Positions 1-27,370 are shown, counted from the first letter of the stretch. The stretch: 64,000 nt of DNA from Eriocheir sinensis (GCF_024679095.1 NC_066522.1:15966329-16030328); one strand, 5' to 3'. Numbers and translations: made by a program. Notes: generated from the letters alone by a model not told the origin.

Positions 1-305
1 TATTTAGCTACCACTCATTAGAAACTATATAGACGCTTGGCCACATGCACCGTTACAGTCAAGGTGTAGACGCAGCAACACCAGCAGGATCAGGAGCGTT
101 AGAAACAACAGTAACGGGAACATTAGCACTAGTTCAGAAACAGCACCTTCCACATCTTGACTACCACTGTCTACAAACCAACAAAATCACAATACGAGTG
201 GTTCTGGTGCTGTTTTTTTGCTATTTCTGTTGCTGTTGCTGCTACTACTGCTTGCTAGTACTTGATGCGGAAAAAAAAGTGAGCACTCTCTCGTGTGTGC
301 CCCAG

Positions 306-8519
<8,214 letters not shown>

Positions 8520-9540
8520 GGGAGTGGCTGTCCAGCTGGTTGCTTTGCCTGGAGGCAGGGCGGCAGGGCCAGGGGTGATACAGCGCATGATGCTGGCCAT
8601 TGTTAGAAGATTTGTCAGTTTTGTGACATGAAAGAATGAAAAAACATGTTCCTCTGGCCCCAAGGTCATCGGATATAATTTATGACATAATGCACAGAGT
8701 TTGTTCTTAAAATGCTTTTTGCATGTGCTGTAGAAGCAATCTTGTCTTTAACGTGTTAAGAATATTTCAAAGGTGGCAAATTAGATTACTTAACTTAAAG
8801 ACATGACAGCATGACGTTAATGCATACCAAAACTGTTTTGTTAGGGCATTGAAGATGTAGAAACGTAAGGAGTTTTGATCTTTCTATGCAACTTCTCTTT
8901 AAACAAATACCTACATGAACCGAAGCTAAGTTATTAGTGTACATGGCGTATTAGTGGTATACATAAATATTTTTCATTCCCAAGTGATAGATAGCACCAT
9001 AAACAATATTGGAAGTGTGCATGACTAGGTTTGAGTTTGTTTGCTGAGACAGATGTGTTACTCTCCATTTCCGCAATCTATAATGCCATGAATATTTTCA
9101 GTGGTCCCTTCTAAGTAACACTAGTTTCGTTAAATGAGTGTGTCTACATATCCATCTGAATTTGTTGTATACTCTGTATAATGCTGAACTGATATTCTTA
9201 TTAAGTTCCAGCTGTCTTATGCATGTATTAAGATGTTTATCATGCTAGCATCAAACTATCACTGGGCTATTTCACGGATTTAAAGTATTATCAGCCAGCG
9301 TAAACGGTGATACTGGCAGGGAGTTCCCTGATGTCTCTAATGTAGTGGAACAGCAGGGATTTGGAAGTGAAGAGAAGTATATAAGAGACGAATAACTTCA
9401 CACCTGGAGTTTGTTATTTTTACCCTTACTGTATCGGGTTTAGAAGTTCTTTTAACAATGCAGTAGTTGTGATAGCGGCAGCCTAGCTATATAAAGGCAG
9501 ATGATAGTAATAAGTCACTTACATGAATGTGTAGGCTACA
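8520..9540. other. AT-rich 3' flank of the LDLa gene; no gene seen
   Basis: Probably 3'UTR and intergenic sequence. I could not find a canonical AATAAA at a convincing distance, and no open frame resembles a protein. Confidence 0.5.
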
Positions 9541-9559
9541 GGGTAAGCATGGATGAGCG

Positions 9560-10826
9560 GGCCTATAGTAGTCGCCGTCCTTGCCCACGACCCCACAGTC
9601 AATCAATCAATGGGGGCATACACCTCGCCCACCCTACGACGCCAGACCCGGGGGTCCCTCCGGGGGAGTCTCCATGAAGGCCCCTTTCTCATCCGAAGCA
9701 CTTCCTTTTTTTTTCAGTCAAGGGTATAGTACGAAGAGGAAGTGGATTAGTTGTGAAGGTACAAGTGGGGGAATAGGAAAGACAGTAGGAGTGTATCTAC
9801 AGTTGTTTGGTCACTTTGGTGTAGGTTTGTTAGTTAGCAGCTTACTTCCCCAGTCTCCCCGGTGCCCCTCTACCCCAACGCTTCCATTCATTTCATTCAT
9901 TCATTTCATTTCTAGGGGACCGGCGGAGGGCCACTCTCAGGTGGCATGATATGCGGAGATTGTGCGGGGAATTCAAGGGGCCAGGACAGGATTAGAATAA
10001 GGGTTAGGATGAGGAAAGGTATTGGGATATGGTAAAGGGCCAGGATTAGGGAGAATATGATTGATGATCCTATTCCTAAATGTGTCAAGAGTGGGACTAT
10101 TAACTACATGAGATGGGAGATGATTCCACTCTTGGATGCTGCGGGGAAAGAATGAATATTTGAATATACTTGTGTTAGTCTGGTAAGTGTGGTATTTAAG
10201 GTTGTGGCTGCCTCTAGTGGATCGTGTAGTTGTAGGGTGTAATTTGTAAATAAGTGTCTTTGTTTATGTCTCCTAAATTGTTTGTGATTTTATAGAGCAT
10301 TTGTTGTCTGTGTATTTGTCTTCGTGTTGCTAATGGGTCTAGTTTTATGTCTTGTTTAAAGCAAAGTGACTGATGTAGTGTGTCTGTAATCACGTCTGGC
10401 CCATCTTGCAGCTTTGTTTTGTATGGCCTCTAATTATGTTATTGTTAGTGTGTGGGTCCCAGACTGTGTCACAATATTCTATGTGTGGCCGAAAGAGTGT
10501 TTTATATGCAAGAATTTTGATGTCTGTGTTACACCTGCTAAGGTTCCAAAGCAGGAACTCTGTGAGGTCTCCGGTTTGTAATGTCTGTGAGAATATAACC
10601 TGCAGGATAGGCGCAAGAATGCAAGAATTAGCTTTTAGTGTCCTGCAGGTGTTATGCAGTCATTCCTACCATTGTATCTTTTTAGTTTCATGCTGCTATA
10701 CCGACACATGTATTACTATAGTTGTATAATCACATTCCGCCCTGCCTGGGGGTTGGGATGGCATATATGCTCCTCCCTTCTCCCTTGTTTACCTGCAACA
10801 ATAAACTATTAATCAATCAATCACTT
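9560..10826 (+). mobile_element. Dispersed retroelement-like repeat with (AATC)n tail
   Basis: Begins near tcaatcaatcaatggggg and ends in aataaactattaatcaat, that is, with an ATCA-type 3' tail as in many non-LTR elements. An internal block (about 9717-9835) recurs at 59035-59160 (shared gggtatagtangaagagg and acagtaggagtgta). No long reading frame survives, so I cannot assign a class. Confidence 0.5.
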
Positions 10827-11104
10827 TTATTTTCAGTATTACATCACTTAAGCACTTCATCCTGCAGGGTATTCCACCAGCTGGCAACACTGCGCGAAGG
10901 TAAACAACACCTCCAGGTCACGTCACCACAGCGGCGGGGACTGCGATGTCACTTGTAGCCTCGGCCGTGCCCCTCCTCGCCCCCTCGCCCTGAGTACGTG
11001 CACGCAGACATGGCTGGTGTAACACAACTCTGCATGTCGTGAGGGGACGCGGCGTGGAGGCTCCCATATTGCATGCTGTGTGCTGCCCGCCAAGACAAGG
11101 AGGA

Positions 11105-11525
11105 AAACACACCTTACCTCCACCTTTCCCTCCACTTTCCTTCCAGTTTACCTCCATCTTTCCCTCCACTTTCCTCCAGTTTACCTCCATCTTTCCCTCC
11201 ACTTCCCTTCCAGTTTACCTCCACCTTTCCCTCCACTTTCCTTCCACTTTGCCTCCATCTTTCCCTCCACTTCCCTTCCAGTTTACCTCCATCTTTTCTC
11301 TACTTTACCTTCACTTTCCTTCCAGTTTACCTCCACCTTTCCCTCCACTTTCCTTCCAGTTTACCTCCACCTTTCCCTCCACTTTCCTTCCAGTTTACCT
11401 CCAACTTTCCCTCCACTTTCCTCCAGTTTACCTCCATCTTTCCTCTACCTTCACTTGCCTTCCAGTTTACCTCCACCTTTCCCTCCACTTTACCTCCACC
11501 TTTCTTCCACTTTTTTTCCACCTAA
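11105..11525. repeat. Pyrimidine-rich minisatellite, about 34-bp period
   Basis: About a dozen degenerate copies of a unit containing gtttacctccacctttcc and ctccactttccttcca. Its strand asymmetry leaves all three plus frames open (11039-11535), which is an artefact and not coding. The sequence just upstream (10910-11100) is GC-rich and could be the start region of PRRC1, but that is only position-based. Confidence 0.9.
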
Positions 11526-12304
11526 TCTAACTTAACCTTTCCCCCCTCTACTCTCCTTTCCACTCTGCCTCCACTTCCCCTCGACCATCACTTTCTGCCA
11601 GTTGTTTCCGCCTTATTCACTTTTTTATAAATGGTTTCTAGTGCATGATCCTCTAAATATTCCTCTCTCCTGGACTCCTCTTCTGCTCGTGTAATGCTTG
11701 TGGTGTGGCAGAAAATGTCGGGTGTGAGGCCGTCGCATAACACTTTCCGCCCTTCTTCTTCAGTGTGTTTAGACTTTAAGGGGCTGGTTATTCCATGCCT
11801 TCAAACCCCTGGCAGTGCAAGTAGCTGGTGACTGCTGTTGTTGTGTTAGTGTGCCTCCAGGGCAGGGGCTTGGTCCTGTTGAGTTCACCAGACTGCAGCA
11901 TTTACTTGACCTTAAAGCCTCACTGATTCCATTAAAAGTTGAATTGATCTGCAAACTCTTAATTAAGGATAACTACAGACAAGTGGAATTGCTTGATAGC
12001 TGTATTACTTTATTTACATGATAGTTTAGTCTGAACACATGAGTCAGATGGTTTTCTGTCAAGCTCCAGATTATTTAGCTTCACAAAAGAGGCTTGAAGG
12101 TATGAAACTGAGTATTTGGTGGAAGTTAACTTCTGCTCTGTTATTGTTTTCATATTACATTTGAATTCTGTGGATGACTGGGATGACACAATCTGATGTC
12201 AATTATGATAATGAAAGTGTAGTTTTTATAAAATATGATCAGTTGCTACTCTTATAATATTGCCTCACAAATAATTAACTTCTAATCATTGGGCATTTTT
12301 TCAG

Positions 12305-12318
12305 GTTAACAGGTTCTA
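12305..12318 (+). other. 5' leader of PRRC1 coding exon 1 and its splice acceptor
   Basis: A strong acceptor (gcatttttttcag) ends at 12304, 14 bases before the ATG. At least one upstream non-coding exon is therefore expected between about 10800 and 12290. I could not place it; 11530-12290 otherwise shows nothing recognisable. Confidence 0.5.
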
Positions 12319-18172
<5,854 letters not shown>

Positions 18173-21100
18173 CATAGAATAGGGGAATTATACAAGTTAT
18201 AATTAAGGAAGTATATTACAATAGGAGGGTAGCATCCAAGTCCTGACACTGCATTTAATCATGAATCAGTTTTCAAATTAAAACACTTATGTTGCAGCAA
18301 CAAAAATTTGGAATATACCTAAAATATACCTGAGACTTCTTGTGTGACTGTGTGACTGGAGGGTCTTAAAAAATTAAAAATAAGATCTTAATCAGATTAA
18401 GTTCTGATTCTGATTATAAATTTATAGAGCATAATTGAATATTGTAATCTCATAACGATATGATATTTTATTATATATAAAAAGTTTTAATAATTGATGC
18501 AATATATTCTAAATGTTTTTGTAAATAATTTTGTTGTGGGGATATTTTTCTTATAATTTATGATTATTTGTGTTATATAGTTTATATTGAAAATGTGTGT
18601 TGCTTTGCTTAAATAGAAACACTGCAGTTGAATTATAAGTTCATATAAAATATAACTTTTTTTCAGTCATGACTCTGGCCAGATGGTAGATTAAACAAAT
18701 TAATCAAGGGCCAGTTTGGTAGCTTTGTAATACCCCTCACTTTGCCATGAATAACTAGGTGTTAGAATGTAAATGATGAGTTAAGGCAGGCATAAATATT
18801 TCAGTAAAGGTACAATAACAAAATTATCTTCAAGTGATGTGATACAGTCCGACACAATGGAAGAATATTATCAAATGGCTACTATTTGCATATTGATGAA
18901 TGCTTATAGCCATATGATGTCTCCATTTAAACTTATTTGCAGTAATGTCCCACAAAGGGTTACCCCTCCTATCAACCTTACTAAAATAACAAGTGCTCAG
19001 CCGGCAGGTTTTTTACAGCTCATTGTTCAGTCTTACTCACCACACCTTGAAGATAGCATTGGGAGCTAGTGAACTTTTATAGCCAGGAAGATGACTTTTA
19101 ATTTTGTGTTGTTGTAGAGGTGTTTCATCGAACCATGGCTATGACAGAAAAGAAAGTGTTAAGAATAGCTCAGTAATATTTATTTGTCTCAAGATTTTCA
19201 GGAAAAACATTCACTCTCTGTCAGCACAACAGGATTATCCACTTCAGTAATATGCTATAGATTAACTTCAATTTGGAGTTTACACAGCTACTTATCAACT
19301 CTTCCTATACCTATTTCACACATGCTATTATAATTTATTTCATGTGCTCCTGCTTTGGTTGTGAACCCAGTGACTAGATAAAAGTAGTGAGGCTTTCATC
19401 TTATGTTCACAGCACTGAGCTCTGCTGCTGTGTGACCGCATGCAGATTTTGTTATGCCTGCAGCAGCAGCGGGCTACCCTCTCCATCTTAAAGTTTGCTG
19501 GTGGTTGGCATGAACCTGTTATTGATGCTTGTGATTTTTATATTGATGCTGTAATTTTCATATTTTGTGTTCAGCCTGTGTTGCCTGCCCATGATCCCAT
19601 TGACAAGAGTTGCTGAAGTTTGCTTAATTGCATGTAGGTAGCAATCTTTTTCACCTTTAGCTTTGTGTGTGTGTTGGAAAGTGCTGCTGCTGATACTTTA
19701 TGCATTAAATGGTATCTGCTGCTTTTTCTGAAGGCAATAACTGCACCACTGTTGGCTCTCTGAGTGGCACTGCTACAGGTTTTCTTTGTGGTGGTTGGTA
19801 CTGGCTCCAGTGATGTAGTGCATATCTGGTAATGCCTGGTTTGAAATATGTTCTCTTTGTTATTATATGGGAGGTGTTAGTTATGTGTTAAGGCATGCTA
19901 AAGTTTCTGAGAGCACCAGCTTCCTGTGTGAACTTTGATGTGCATAAAGCCTTTAAGCTGCAGAACAAAGTGTAGAGAGCAAATGGCATATTATTTTTTG
20001 TCATATTATTCTTGTATTGGTATTTTATCACCATATCATGCAACAGGGAGGGTTTAAACAATCTCAAGGTTAGGAAGCTAAGACTGTATAACCATTCTTA
20101 GGATTAAATGAAAGCACTACTTTACTGATTTTTTTTTTTCACATACTTGATACAACAAAAATTTAGTTTTGCTTTGTATATTAGCTGTTTTTACAACAGG
20201 CTCTCATATCATTATTCATACATTTCCATGTTTTTTTTCATATAAATTGATTTATTTCACAAATAGTAACATTCACAAGGATCTGTTTTGAGGTAAAAGG
20301 GAAATTTATCAATAAAAATGATAGTTAGTGACCCTATTTCCCATGCAGCTTTAGAAACAGCCTTGTGACTATTTTGACAAGTATTCTTTGCATAAACAGT
20401 TGATGGGTCAGTCCCCAACCTCAGCAATGGACTGTGATCCTCTTAGTTCCCTATTTGTACACAGGATGATGCAGGACACATCTTTTATCCTAATGTCTCA
20501 GGAGTGTTAGTACCATAGTCATCTGTCACTTTGATGCTTTGTCCACCCAGCCACTGCCTCTGTTTAACATAAATATTCAGACTAGTAGCCCAAAGCAAAG
20601 TCCACAATAAATAACATAACTAATCATGTGTGCACTGACTTTCAGCCCACTTCATTCATCTCTTGAGTCTTCTAATGTGTCTCTTGTAGGACCTCTTGAT
20701 ATAAGGTTGTATCTAGGGCAATGAATTAACAGCAACAGTGCCTTCACATTCCTTACTTAATGAAACTACACATTTTGTACCTTGAGGGCACCATTTCTGT
20801 GGATGGATAGACTCCATATTTTCAAAGAGGCTGTAGTCAGACACTGATTGTTGAGGAGTGCATCGTTCACTTGTATTATGAATTTGAGATCCATCAATAC
20901 AAAAATTTATGTTTATGTGCATTGGCCTGTGATATACATGAAGTGAGCTACTTTGCTTGTGTTTGTGGGGTCCCATCTCTGAGTCTCAAGCAGTCAAATT
21001 TAGCTTCATATGTTTGAAACTGGACAACCTTTTGGCCCAGGTTGTTTCCAAGGGTCAATGCATCTATTGGGAAGACTATTTATTGATGGTTATTTTCATG

Positions 21101-21929
21101 CACTCTGTCTTTCTCAGTTTCATTTCATATCCCCCAGTTAGGACCCCATCCCATGCAAACACACCCATCCACTCCCTTCATCACCCTGAACACTGCAATC
21201 ATATTATCTCCCTCTTTTTTACCTTATATGTGTGTGTGTGTGCATGCGAGCGATCATACTTCCACATATCAGTAAATTTTGTTAGTGTTACTGTTACCAA
21301 AACATTACAAGTACTGCTATGTAACCCAAATCATCCTTTCACAGAGCCAAAGAAGTTAGCAGCAATATTAAGACTTGGGTGCCTGTTTCCTTTACCAAAT
21401 GTGAAGAAGATTGTACGATTTATAGTATGACACAAATGTTAACTCAGTTTGGGTGGGGCCTGAACCTCTTTGCAGTGTTGCCACATCACCCCCAGTACAT
21501 CACTCTCTCTCATAAGTCAGCTACGTACTATTTGAAATTATGTACCAAATATTCTGTATAAGTTAAATAAGGTTTGTCAGGGCTATGGCCAGGGAGCACC
21601 CCGAACTGTCCCCACCCAAACAGCCTTCGTAACTGAATTGGACTACAGTATGTAATTATTTTTGTATAAGTAAGGCGATTGATGCTTACTTAGTTTGGCC
21701 ATTTACTTGTATTTATAAGTGCCTCATTTCCTTTGTTCTTTTAAGCAACACCAGATAATGTCAAAAGATTGTTCCCATTAAGTTAAGTTGTCCTGGACTG
21801 GTGGTGGGTATAGATTCAAGGGCTTTTTTCTTATGTACTAGTTTTCCTTGGTATTCCCACTTTTTGAGTGCTGCTGCAAGGTACATAAACCTGATGGAGT
21901 GTACGGATGGTGCATAGCGAAAGGTATTT
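18173..21929. other. PRRC1 3'UTR and AT-rich intergenic sequence; no gene seen
   Basis: Follows the PRRC1 stop. An ATTAAA near 18277 could serve as a polyadenylation signal, but this is not decisive. No open frame with protein-like character and no repeat family shared with the rest of the window was noticed. Confidence 0.5.
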
Positions 21930-21943
21930 TTTAAGTTAACTCC

Positions 21944-22135
21944 TTGACTGCGGATTTCCTACAAGAAGACATCATGACCAAGCTACAGGAATGGAACAAA
22001 ACGTGGCTGCTACAATTCAATGAAGAAAAATGTAAAGTTGTGCACCTTGGGAGGGGAAATCCAGCATATCAATACCACATGGGAAAGACTCCACTATCCA
22101 CCACAGAGGCAGAGAAAGACCTGGGAGTATATGTT
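21944..22135 (+). pseudogene. LINE reverse transcriptase fragment (CR1/jockey-like)
   Basis: An open stretch reads LQEDIMTKLQEWNKTWLL, QFNEEKCKVVHLGRGN and EKDLGVYVT. This is the conserved segment just after the catalytic palm of CR1/jockey-type non-LTR reverse transcriptases (typical form: W..KW.M.FN..KC.V.H.G......Y...G, then EKDLGV.V). The catalytic YxDD box and everything upstream are missing, and the frame dies after 22135. It is a truncated relic. Confidence 0.8.
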
Positions 22136-22479
22136 ACCAGGATACCATTGAAGGCTAAATCCATGCCAATCGCAGCGGACGGGTTAAAGGCAACTTGGAG
22201 CCACGTATAAATAACTGTTTTGCTGATTAATTTATTTTGTCACCCCACGTAAGATATGGTACTATATTTTTTCTTAGAATTGTGCAATGTTATGTTAAGA
22301 CAGGCACATCATCAGGACCATAATGTCTATATAAGGTCTGTAATGAATGTTGGGAAGGAGGATGACAACCAAGAATTATAACAACCTTGAAAGATTTAGC
22401 TCAAGTTCAGATATTTGTCCTTATATGGCAGTGCGTCTGTTGTCATATTGGGGTGAAGGGAGGACCCGTGCCATGCATA

Positions 22480-22633
22480 ATAATAAGATTTACATAAATT
22501 TACATAGAAAATCAGACCACACACACCCCATGGTCCAGACTAGGTGATCTGTCCTTAAACCTAAATGATTCTACACTAATCAGATAGCTTCAAAACTTTG
22601 CATTTCTACTATAGTTAATGTTAAGTTGAAGGA
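22480..22633 (+). repeat. Dispersed repeat (family C), copy 1
   Basis: About 150 bases matching 62696-62846 on the opposite strand (shared blocks: atcagaccacacaca, catggtccagactagg, ctgtccttaaacct, gcatttctact). Both copies have an A/T/C-rich tract at the tttacataga end. No coding capacity; class unknown. Confidence 0.75.
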
Positions 22634-22689
22634 AGTGTCGGTCGAGCTTGTTTTTAAAGGAGGCAATCATGTTACACTGGACCACTGGA

Positions 22690-23480
22690 AGATGCGTTTA
22701 AATACTATCAATATATCAGTAGTAATGCGACGTGAAAAAAATCAGGGGGAAATGTGTGTTTAAATACTATCAATATATGAATAGTTCTGCAATGTGGAAA
22801 GAATTTAAGAGGGAAGGATGTGTGGCAGAGCAATCATTATATCAACTCAGTTTATCTTTATTTCCATTTTCTTTGTTACAACTTGGAAAAGAAAAAGATG
22901 GTTGGTGGTTTCATGTTTGTTATATGTGCATGGGAAAAGGGCAGTAGCTAGTGGTTGTATAATAAGGTCTGATGTAGAAGCTCTCACAATACCAATATAT
23001 TTCAACATCTTTATTTGTATTTCTTTGTTACAACTTATAAAAAAAAGCTAGTTGGTTGTTTCATGTTTGTTATCTTATATGTGCATGGGAAAAGGGCAAG
23101 CTAGTGGTTGTATATAAACTCTCACTATACCAATTCTTTTCAACATATTTATTTGTATTTCTTTGTTACAACTTAAAAAAAAAAGGTAATTGGTGGCTTC
23201 TGGAATGTCATTTTATATCCATGGGAAAGGGCAGTAGAGTTTTCTGTAAGGATTGGCGTAAAAACTCACTATATCAATTCAAACCAACACTTTTATTTGT
23301 ACTATTTCTTTGTTACAACTTAAAAAAAAAGGTAATTGGTGGCTTCTGGAATGTCATTTTATATCCATGGGAAAGGGCAGTATAGTTTTATATAAGGATT
23401 GGTGTAAAAACTCACTATATCAATTCAAACCAACACCTTTATTTGTACTATTTCTTTGTTACAACTTATGCATGGGAGAG
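22690..23480. repeat. Tandem repeat array, about 145-bp period
   Basis: Five degenerate copies marked by tttgttacaactt at about 22873, 23024, 23163, 23309 and 23456. Copies 3 and 4 are nearly identical across atccatgggaaagggcagta and actcactatatcaatt. Confidence 0.85.
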
Positions 23481-23714
23481 AGCCGGCAGTTGTAGAAGCA
23501 ATATTATTATAAGGTTAGTTTATACACCCCTGGGCTGATATGCAATAAAGTTTCCATAACACACCTATAGAATTCTGCCTGCTTCTCAACCTCGTACAAC
23601 TCTTCCTTTAGCTTTTTTTCCACACGTCGTTAGCAATAAAAGAACGAATTGAACAGGCTTAAAGGTCATACTAATTGAAATTCTTGAACATTTCAGAGTC
23701 CAAGCACACTCATG

Positions 23715-24045
23715 TCAGTACATTTTCAGGCGCGCTTCGTACCTCACATTCACCATTTCCAAAGGCCAGAAAAGAGATCAATCGGGTTCTCATGGGCGTT
23801 TTTTTTAGGTTCATGGTACAGAAGAAGAGTCAGACTACCTACAGGGCCATCAAACTACCCCTGGAAATGCCCATAACTCCTATACGAAAGCCTAGTCAAA
23901 TGTATACGGACTGTTGGCATTTCTCGGGGTAGTTTTATGACCCTGATGGTAGTTTGATCATTTTTCTGTTCATAAACGGGAAAAGACACTCATGAAAACT
24001 CGATTGATCTCTTTTTCGTCCCTTGGAAATAACTGATGTGGCGTC
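23715..24045. repeat. Family A repeat, inverted dimer
   Basis: The left half (atttccaaaggcc, gagatcaatcgggttctcat) recurs as its reverse complement in the right half (actcgattgatctc, cccttggaaat), centred near 23900. Same family as at 917-1370, 28170-28390 and 53790-54475. Confidence 0.75.
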
Positions 24046-24126
24046 CGGAAGCAATAATGCCACAATGATTAGTCACAGAAATACTCGGTAATTATATTGT
24101 AGGCCCTTTAAGTTTAATTAGACACC

Positions 24127-24510
24127 AAACTTTCATGCCTATTATACAGTATTTTAAGTTTTTTGTTTGTTCCTATATCAATCTACAAGCTCATTATAGG
24201 TTTGCTGCTTCGTTTCATGTGTGTTTCGAACTAATAACTCGAATCGTAAAGGTAAAATTCCAAACTTCCGTGCATATTATACTGTATTTTAAAGTTTTCG
24301 TTTCTATATTAATTTACAAGCTCATTAGATTTGCTGCTTAATTCGTTTCATGTTTTTCGAACTAATAACTCGAATCGTAAAGGTAAAATTCCAAACTTCC
24401 GTGCATATTATACTGTATTTTAAAGTTTTTCGTTTATATATAAATTTACAAGTTCATTAGATTTGCTGCTTCGTTTTATGTGTTTCGAACTAATGAGTCG
24501 TAAAGGTTTC
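24127..24510. repeat. Tandem repeat, three copies of about 133 bp
   Basis: Each copy carries attatac(a/t)gtattttaa, tttacaagctcatta, gatttgctgcttcgttt and cgaactaat(a/g)a. Copy 3 is slightly truncated. The following 500 bases (24511-25003) show nothing recognisable. Confidence 0.85.
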
Positions 24511-25003
24511 AACCACAAGGGGCATATCCACGCATATACCCATTCTTATATACACCTTAAATTCTACATTATATTCCTGTCAACGTATTTTTGACTAGTG
24601 AATGGGAGTTAGATGAATAAATAGATAATATATTAGGCGAGTATCCCTCCAACGCTGAGAAGCTGTCATGGCGGAAGGAGCTTGTTGGTTGGGTGAGTGA
24701 TAAACATTGATTTTGTTGCCTTGCCGTGCCTGTGGAGATCCTATCTTACTATTAGTGTCAGATAGAAGTATTATGGTGACAGTGAGATAATTTGGCTGCT
24801 ATCAGAACACGTGGAGAAGAGGAAAAGGAAGGATAAGGGAAGGGGGAGGTCACCATTGGTAGGTAAAGCTTGTGTGTGTGTCATGAATCTTTAATGTATA
24901 TAACGTAAAGTAAGTATCCTATGCACTACAAAAGCCAGTCTCTCAGGATCTTACTCATTTATCGACCAGCCCAAGAGGGAGGATTCTTTTTTATTTATTT
25001 ATT

Positions 25004-25215
25004 TATTATTTTTTTTTTTTTTACAGTAAAGGAGACAGTTCAAGGGCATAAAAAAGGGGTAAAAATGTCGCAGGAGTAGGTGTATTATTTTCATGACACA
25101 GGTTATATTTTCATGGGCAAAGGAAACAATAATAAAAAAAAGTGACTGCCAAGGCCAGAACTCAAACCTGGGCCCGTAGATTCATGGCTAGGTACGCTAA
25201 CACCTCCTCCTAATC
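25004..25215 (-). mobile_element. tRNA-derived SINE, full-length-looking copy (family B)
   Basis: Read on the minus strand: a tRNA-like head at about 25215-25140 with a box A-like gttagcgtacctagcc and a box B-like ggtttgagttct, then an A/T-rich body (ttattattgtttcct), then tgaactgtctccttt and a poly(A) tail (poly-T on plus at 25004-25022). The 3' part matches the other family B copies. The head identifies the family as tRNA-derived and presumably Pol III transcribed. Confidence 0.65.
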
Positions 25216-25317
25216 TCTGAAATCCATGCATAGTGGTCATAAATGGCAGGTTTTTATTTTTTTGACAACTTGGTTAGTGATGTGGATGTGATCAGTTGTT
25301 GAGTATCCAATAACCCG

Positions 25318-26373
25318 GTAGCAGCGACGGGCCAAATTTGTGGCTTCACCGTGTAGCAGCGACGGGCCAAATTTGTGGCTTCACCATGTAGCAGCGACGG
25401 GCCAAATTTGTGGCTTCACTGTGTAGCAACGACGGACCAAATTTGTGGCTTTACCGTGTAGCAGCGACGGACCAAATTTGTGGCTTCACCGTGTAGCAGC
25501 GACGGTCTAAATTTGTGGCTTCACCGTGTAGCAGCGACGGGCCAAATTTGTGGCTTTACCGTGTAGCAGCGACGGTCTAAATTTGTGGCTTCACCGTGTA
25601 GCAGCGACGGGCCAAATTTGTGGCTTTACCGTGTAGCAGCGATGGGCTAAATTTGTGGCTTCACCGTGTAGCGGCGACGGGCTTAATTTGTGGCTTCACT
25701 GTGTAGCAGCGACGGGCCAAATTTGTGGCTTCACCGTGTAGCAGCGACGGGCCAAATTTGTGGCTTTACCGTGTAGCAGCGACGGGCTAAATTTGTGGCT
25801 TCACCGTGTAGCAGCGACGGGCTAAATTTGTGGCTTTACCGTGTAGCAGCGACGGGCTAAATTTGTGGCTTCACCGTGTAGCAGCGATGGGCTAAATTTG
25901 TGGCTTCACCGTGTAGCAGCGACGGGCCAAATTTGTGGCTTTACCGTGTAGCAGCAACGGGCCAAATTTGTGGCTTTACCGTGTAGCAGCGACGGGCTAA
26001 ATTTGTGGCTTCACCGTGTAGCAGCGATGGGCTAAATTTGTGGCTTCACCGTGTAGCAGCGACGGGCCAAATTTGTGGCTTCACCGTGTAGCAGCGACGA
26101 GCCAAATTTGTGACTTCACTGTGTAGCAGCGACGAGCCAAATTTGTGACTTCACTGTGTTGTGACTTCACTGTGTGCCAAATTTGTGACTTCACTGACTT
26201 CACTGTGTAGCAGCGACGAGCCAAATTTGTGACTTCACTGTGTAGCAGCGACGAGCCAAATTTGTGACTTCACTGTGTAGCAGCGATGAGCCAAATTTGT
26301 GACTTCACTGTGTAGCAGCGACGGGCCAAATTTGTGGCTTCACTGTGTAGCAGCGATGGGCCAAATTTGTGCC
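25318..26373. repeat. 35-bp satellite-like array, about 30 copies
   Basis: Unit begins gtgtagcagcgacgggcc and continues aaatttgtggcttcacc. Most copies differ by one or two bases (gggcc/gggct, cttcacc/ctttacc). Copies after about 26095 share gacgagcc with gtgacttcactgt, and 26155-26210 is locally scrambled by a short internal rearrangement. Not coding (35 is not a multiple of 3). Confidence 0.97.
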
Positions 26374-26589
26374 ATGATATAAACTGCATAATAGATGCTA
26401 CATAATCTGATCACAAATGCTTTGATATATATTATGAAATTGTTTGTGAGAGGGGTGATTTTTTCTCATTTTTCTCGCTTGGAGGGACCATTAAGAAACA
26501 TGATCCCCGCTGCTACTGGGTCAAGAAAGCCGTTGGAATCTTTGCCTCACATACATTCAGTTCACATGCTCCTGTAGTCTCAAGGCTCA

Positions 26590-27370
26590 TTATGTTTCTT
26601 CTTTACTCCCTTTTCTTCTTGTCTTACCTTACCAAATATTCTAAGGTTCTCGTATTTTGCTTGTTCCTCCTCCCACATTTCTCATTCTTCCTTACAAAAG
26701 ACTCATACTCTGTTTTTTTCTTTCTCCCTTCTTATTTTACCCTATGAAATATTATTAGACTCGCATTTTGCTTGTTCCTCCTTTCATGTTGCTCTCTTCC
26801 TTACCAAAAACTCATATATACTCATTCTGTTTCTTTTTTTTCTTTCTCCCGTCTTATTTTACCCTACGAAATATTATTAGACTTGCATTTTGCTTGTTCC
26901 TCCTCTCATGTTTCTCTCTTCCTTACCAAAGACTCGTACTCATTGTTTTTTTTTTTCCCTTGTTTTACCCTACCAAATATTCGTAGCCTTTCCTGTTTTG
27001 CTTCTTCATCCTCCCACATTTCTCATTCTTCCCTACAAAAGACTCATCCTCATTGTTACTTTTTTTTCTTTCTTCATGTTTTACTCTACTAAATAACATT
27101 AAACTCTCGCATTTTGCCTGTTCCTCCTCCCATGTTTCTCTCTTCCTTACCAAAGACTCATACTCATTGTTTCATGTTCTTTTTTCTTTCTCCCTCAAGT
27201 TTTGCCCTACCAAATATTCTTAGGCTCCCATATTTTGCTTGTTCCTCCTTCCACATTTCTCTTTCTTCCTCAGCAAAGACTCATACTCATTCTGTTTCTT
27301 CTTTTCTCCCTTTCTTCTTGTTTTACCTTACCAAATATTCTTAGGCTCTTGTATTTTACTTGTTTCCCCG
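26590..27370. repeat. Pyrimidine-rich tandem array, about 118-bp period
   Basis: About seven degenerate units marked by taccaaatattctt or variants at about 26632, 26743, 26867, 26972, 27088, 27209 and 27330, each with gcttgttcctcctccca and cttccttaccaaa. The same unit reappears at 28545-28860. Strand bias creates long open frames that are not genes. Confidence 0.85.

Noticed and set aside
45..305. Upstream extension of the LDLa first exon frame
   Set aside because: The frame is open, but translation from 306 gives an N-terminal signal peptide as expected, and the extension is low-complexity and Cys/Tyr-rich.
11039..11535. Three overlapping 150-163-residue plus-strand frames
   Set aside because: All three frames are open because the minisatellite lacks purines on this strand; unit length and composition explain it.
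25318..26373. CRISPR-like appearance of the 35-bp array
   Set aside because: Repeats are head-to-tail with no unique spacers, and the context is a eukaryotic intergenic region without cas genes.
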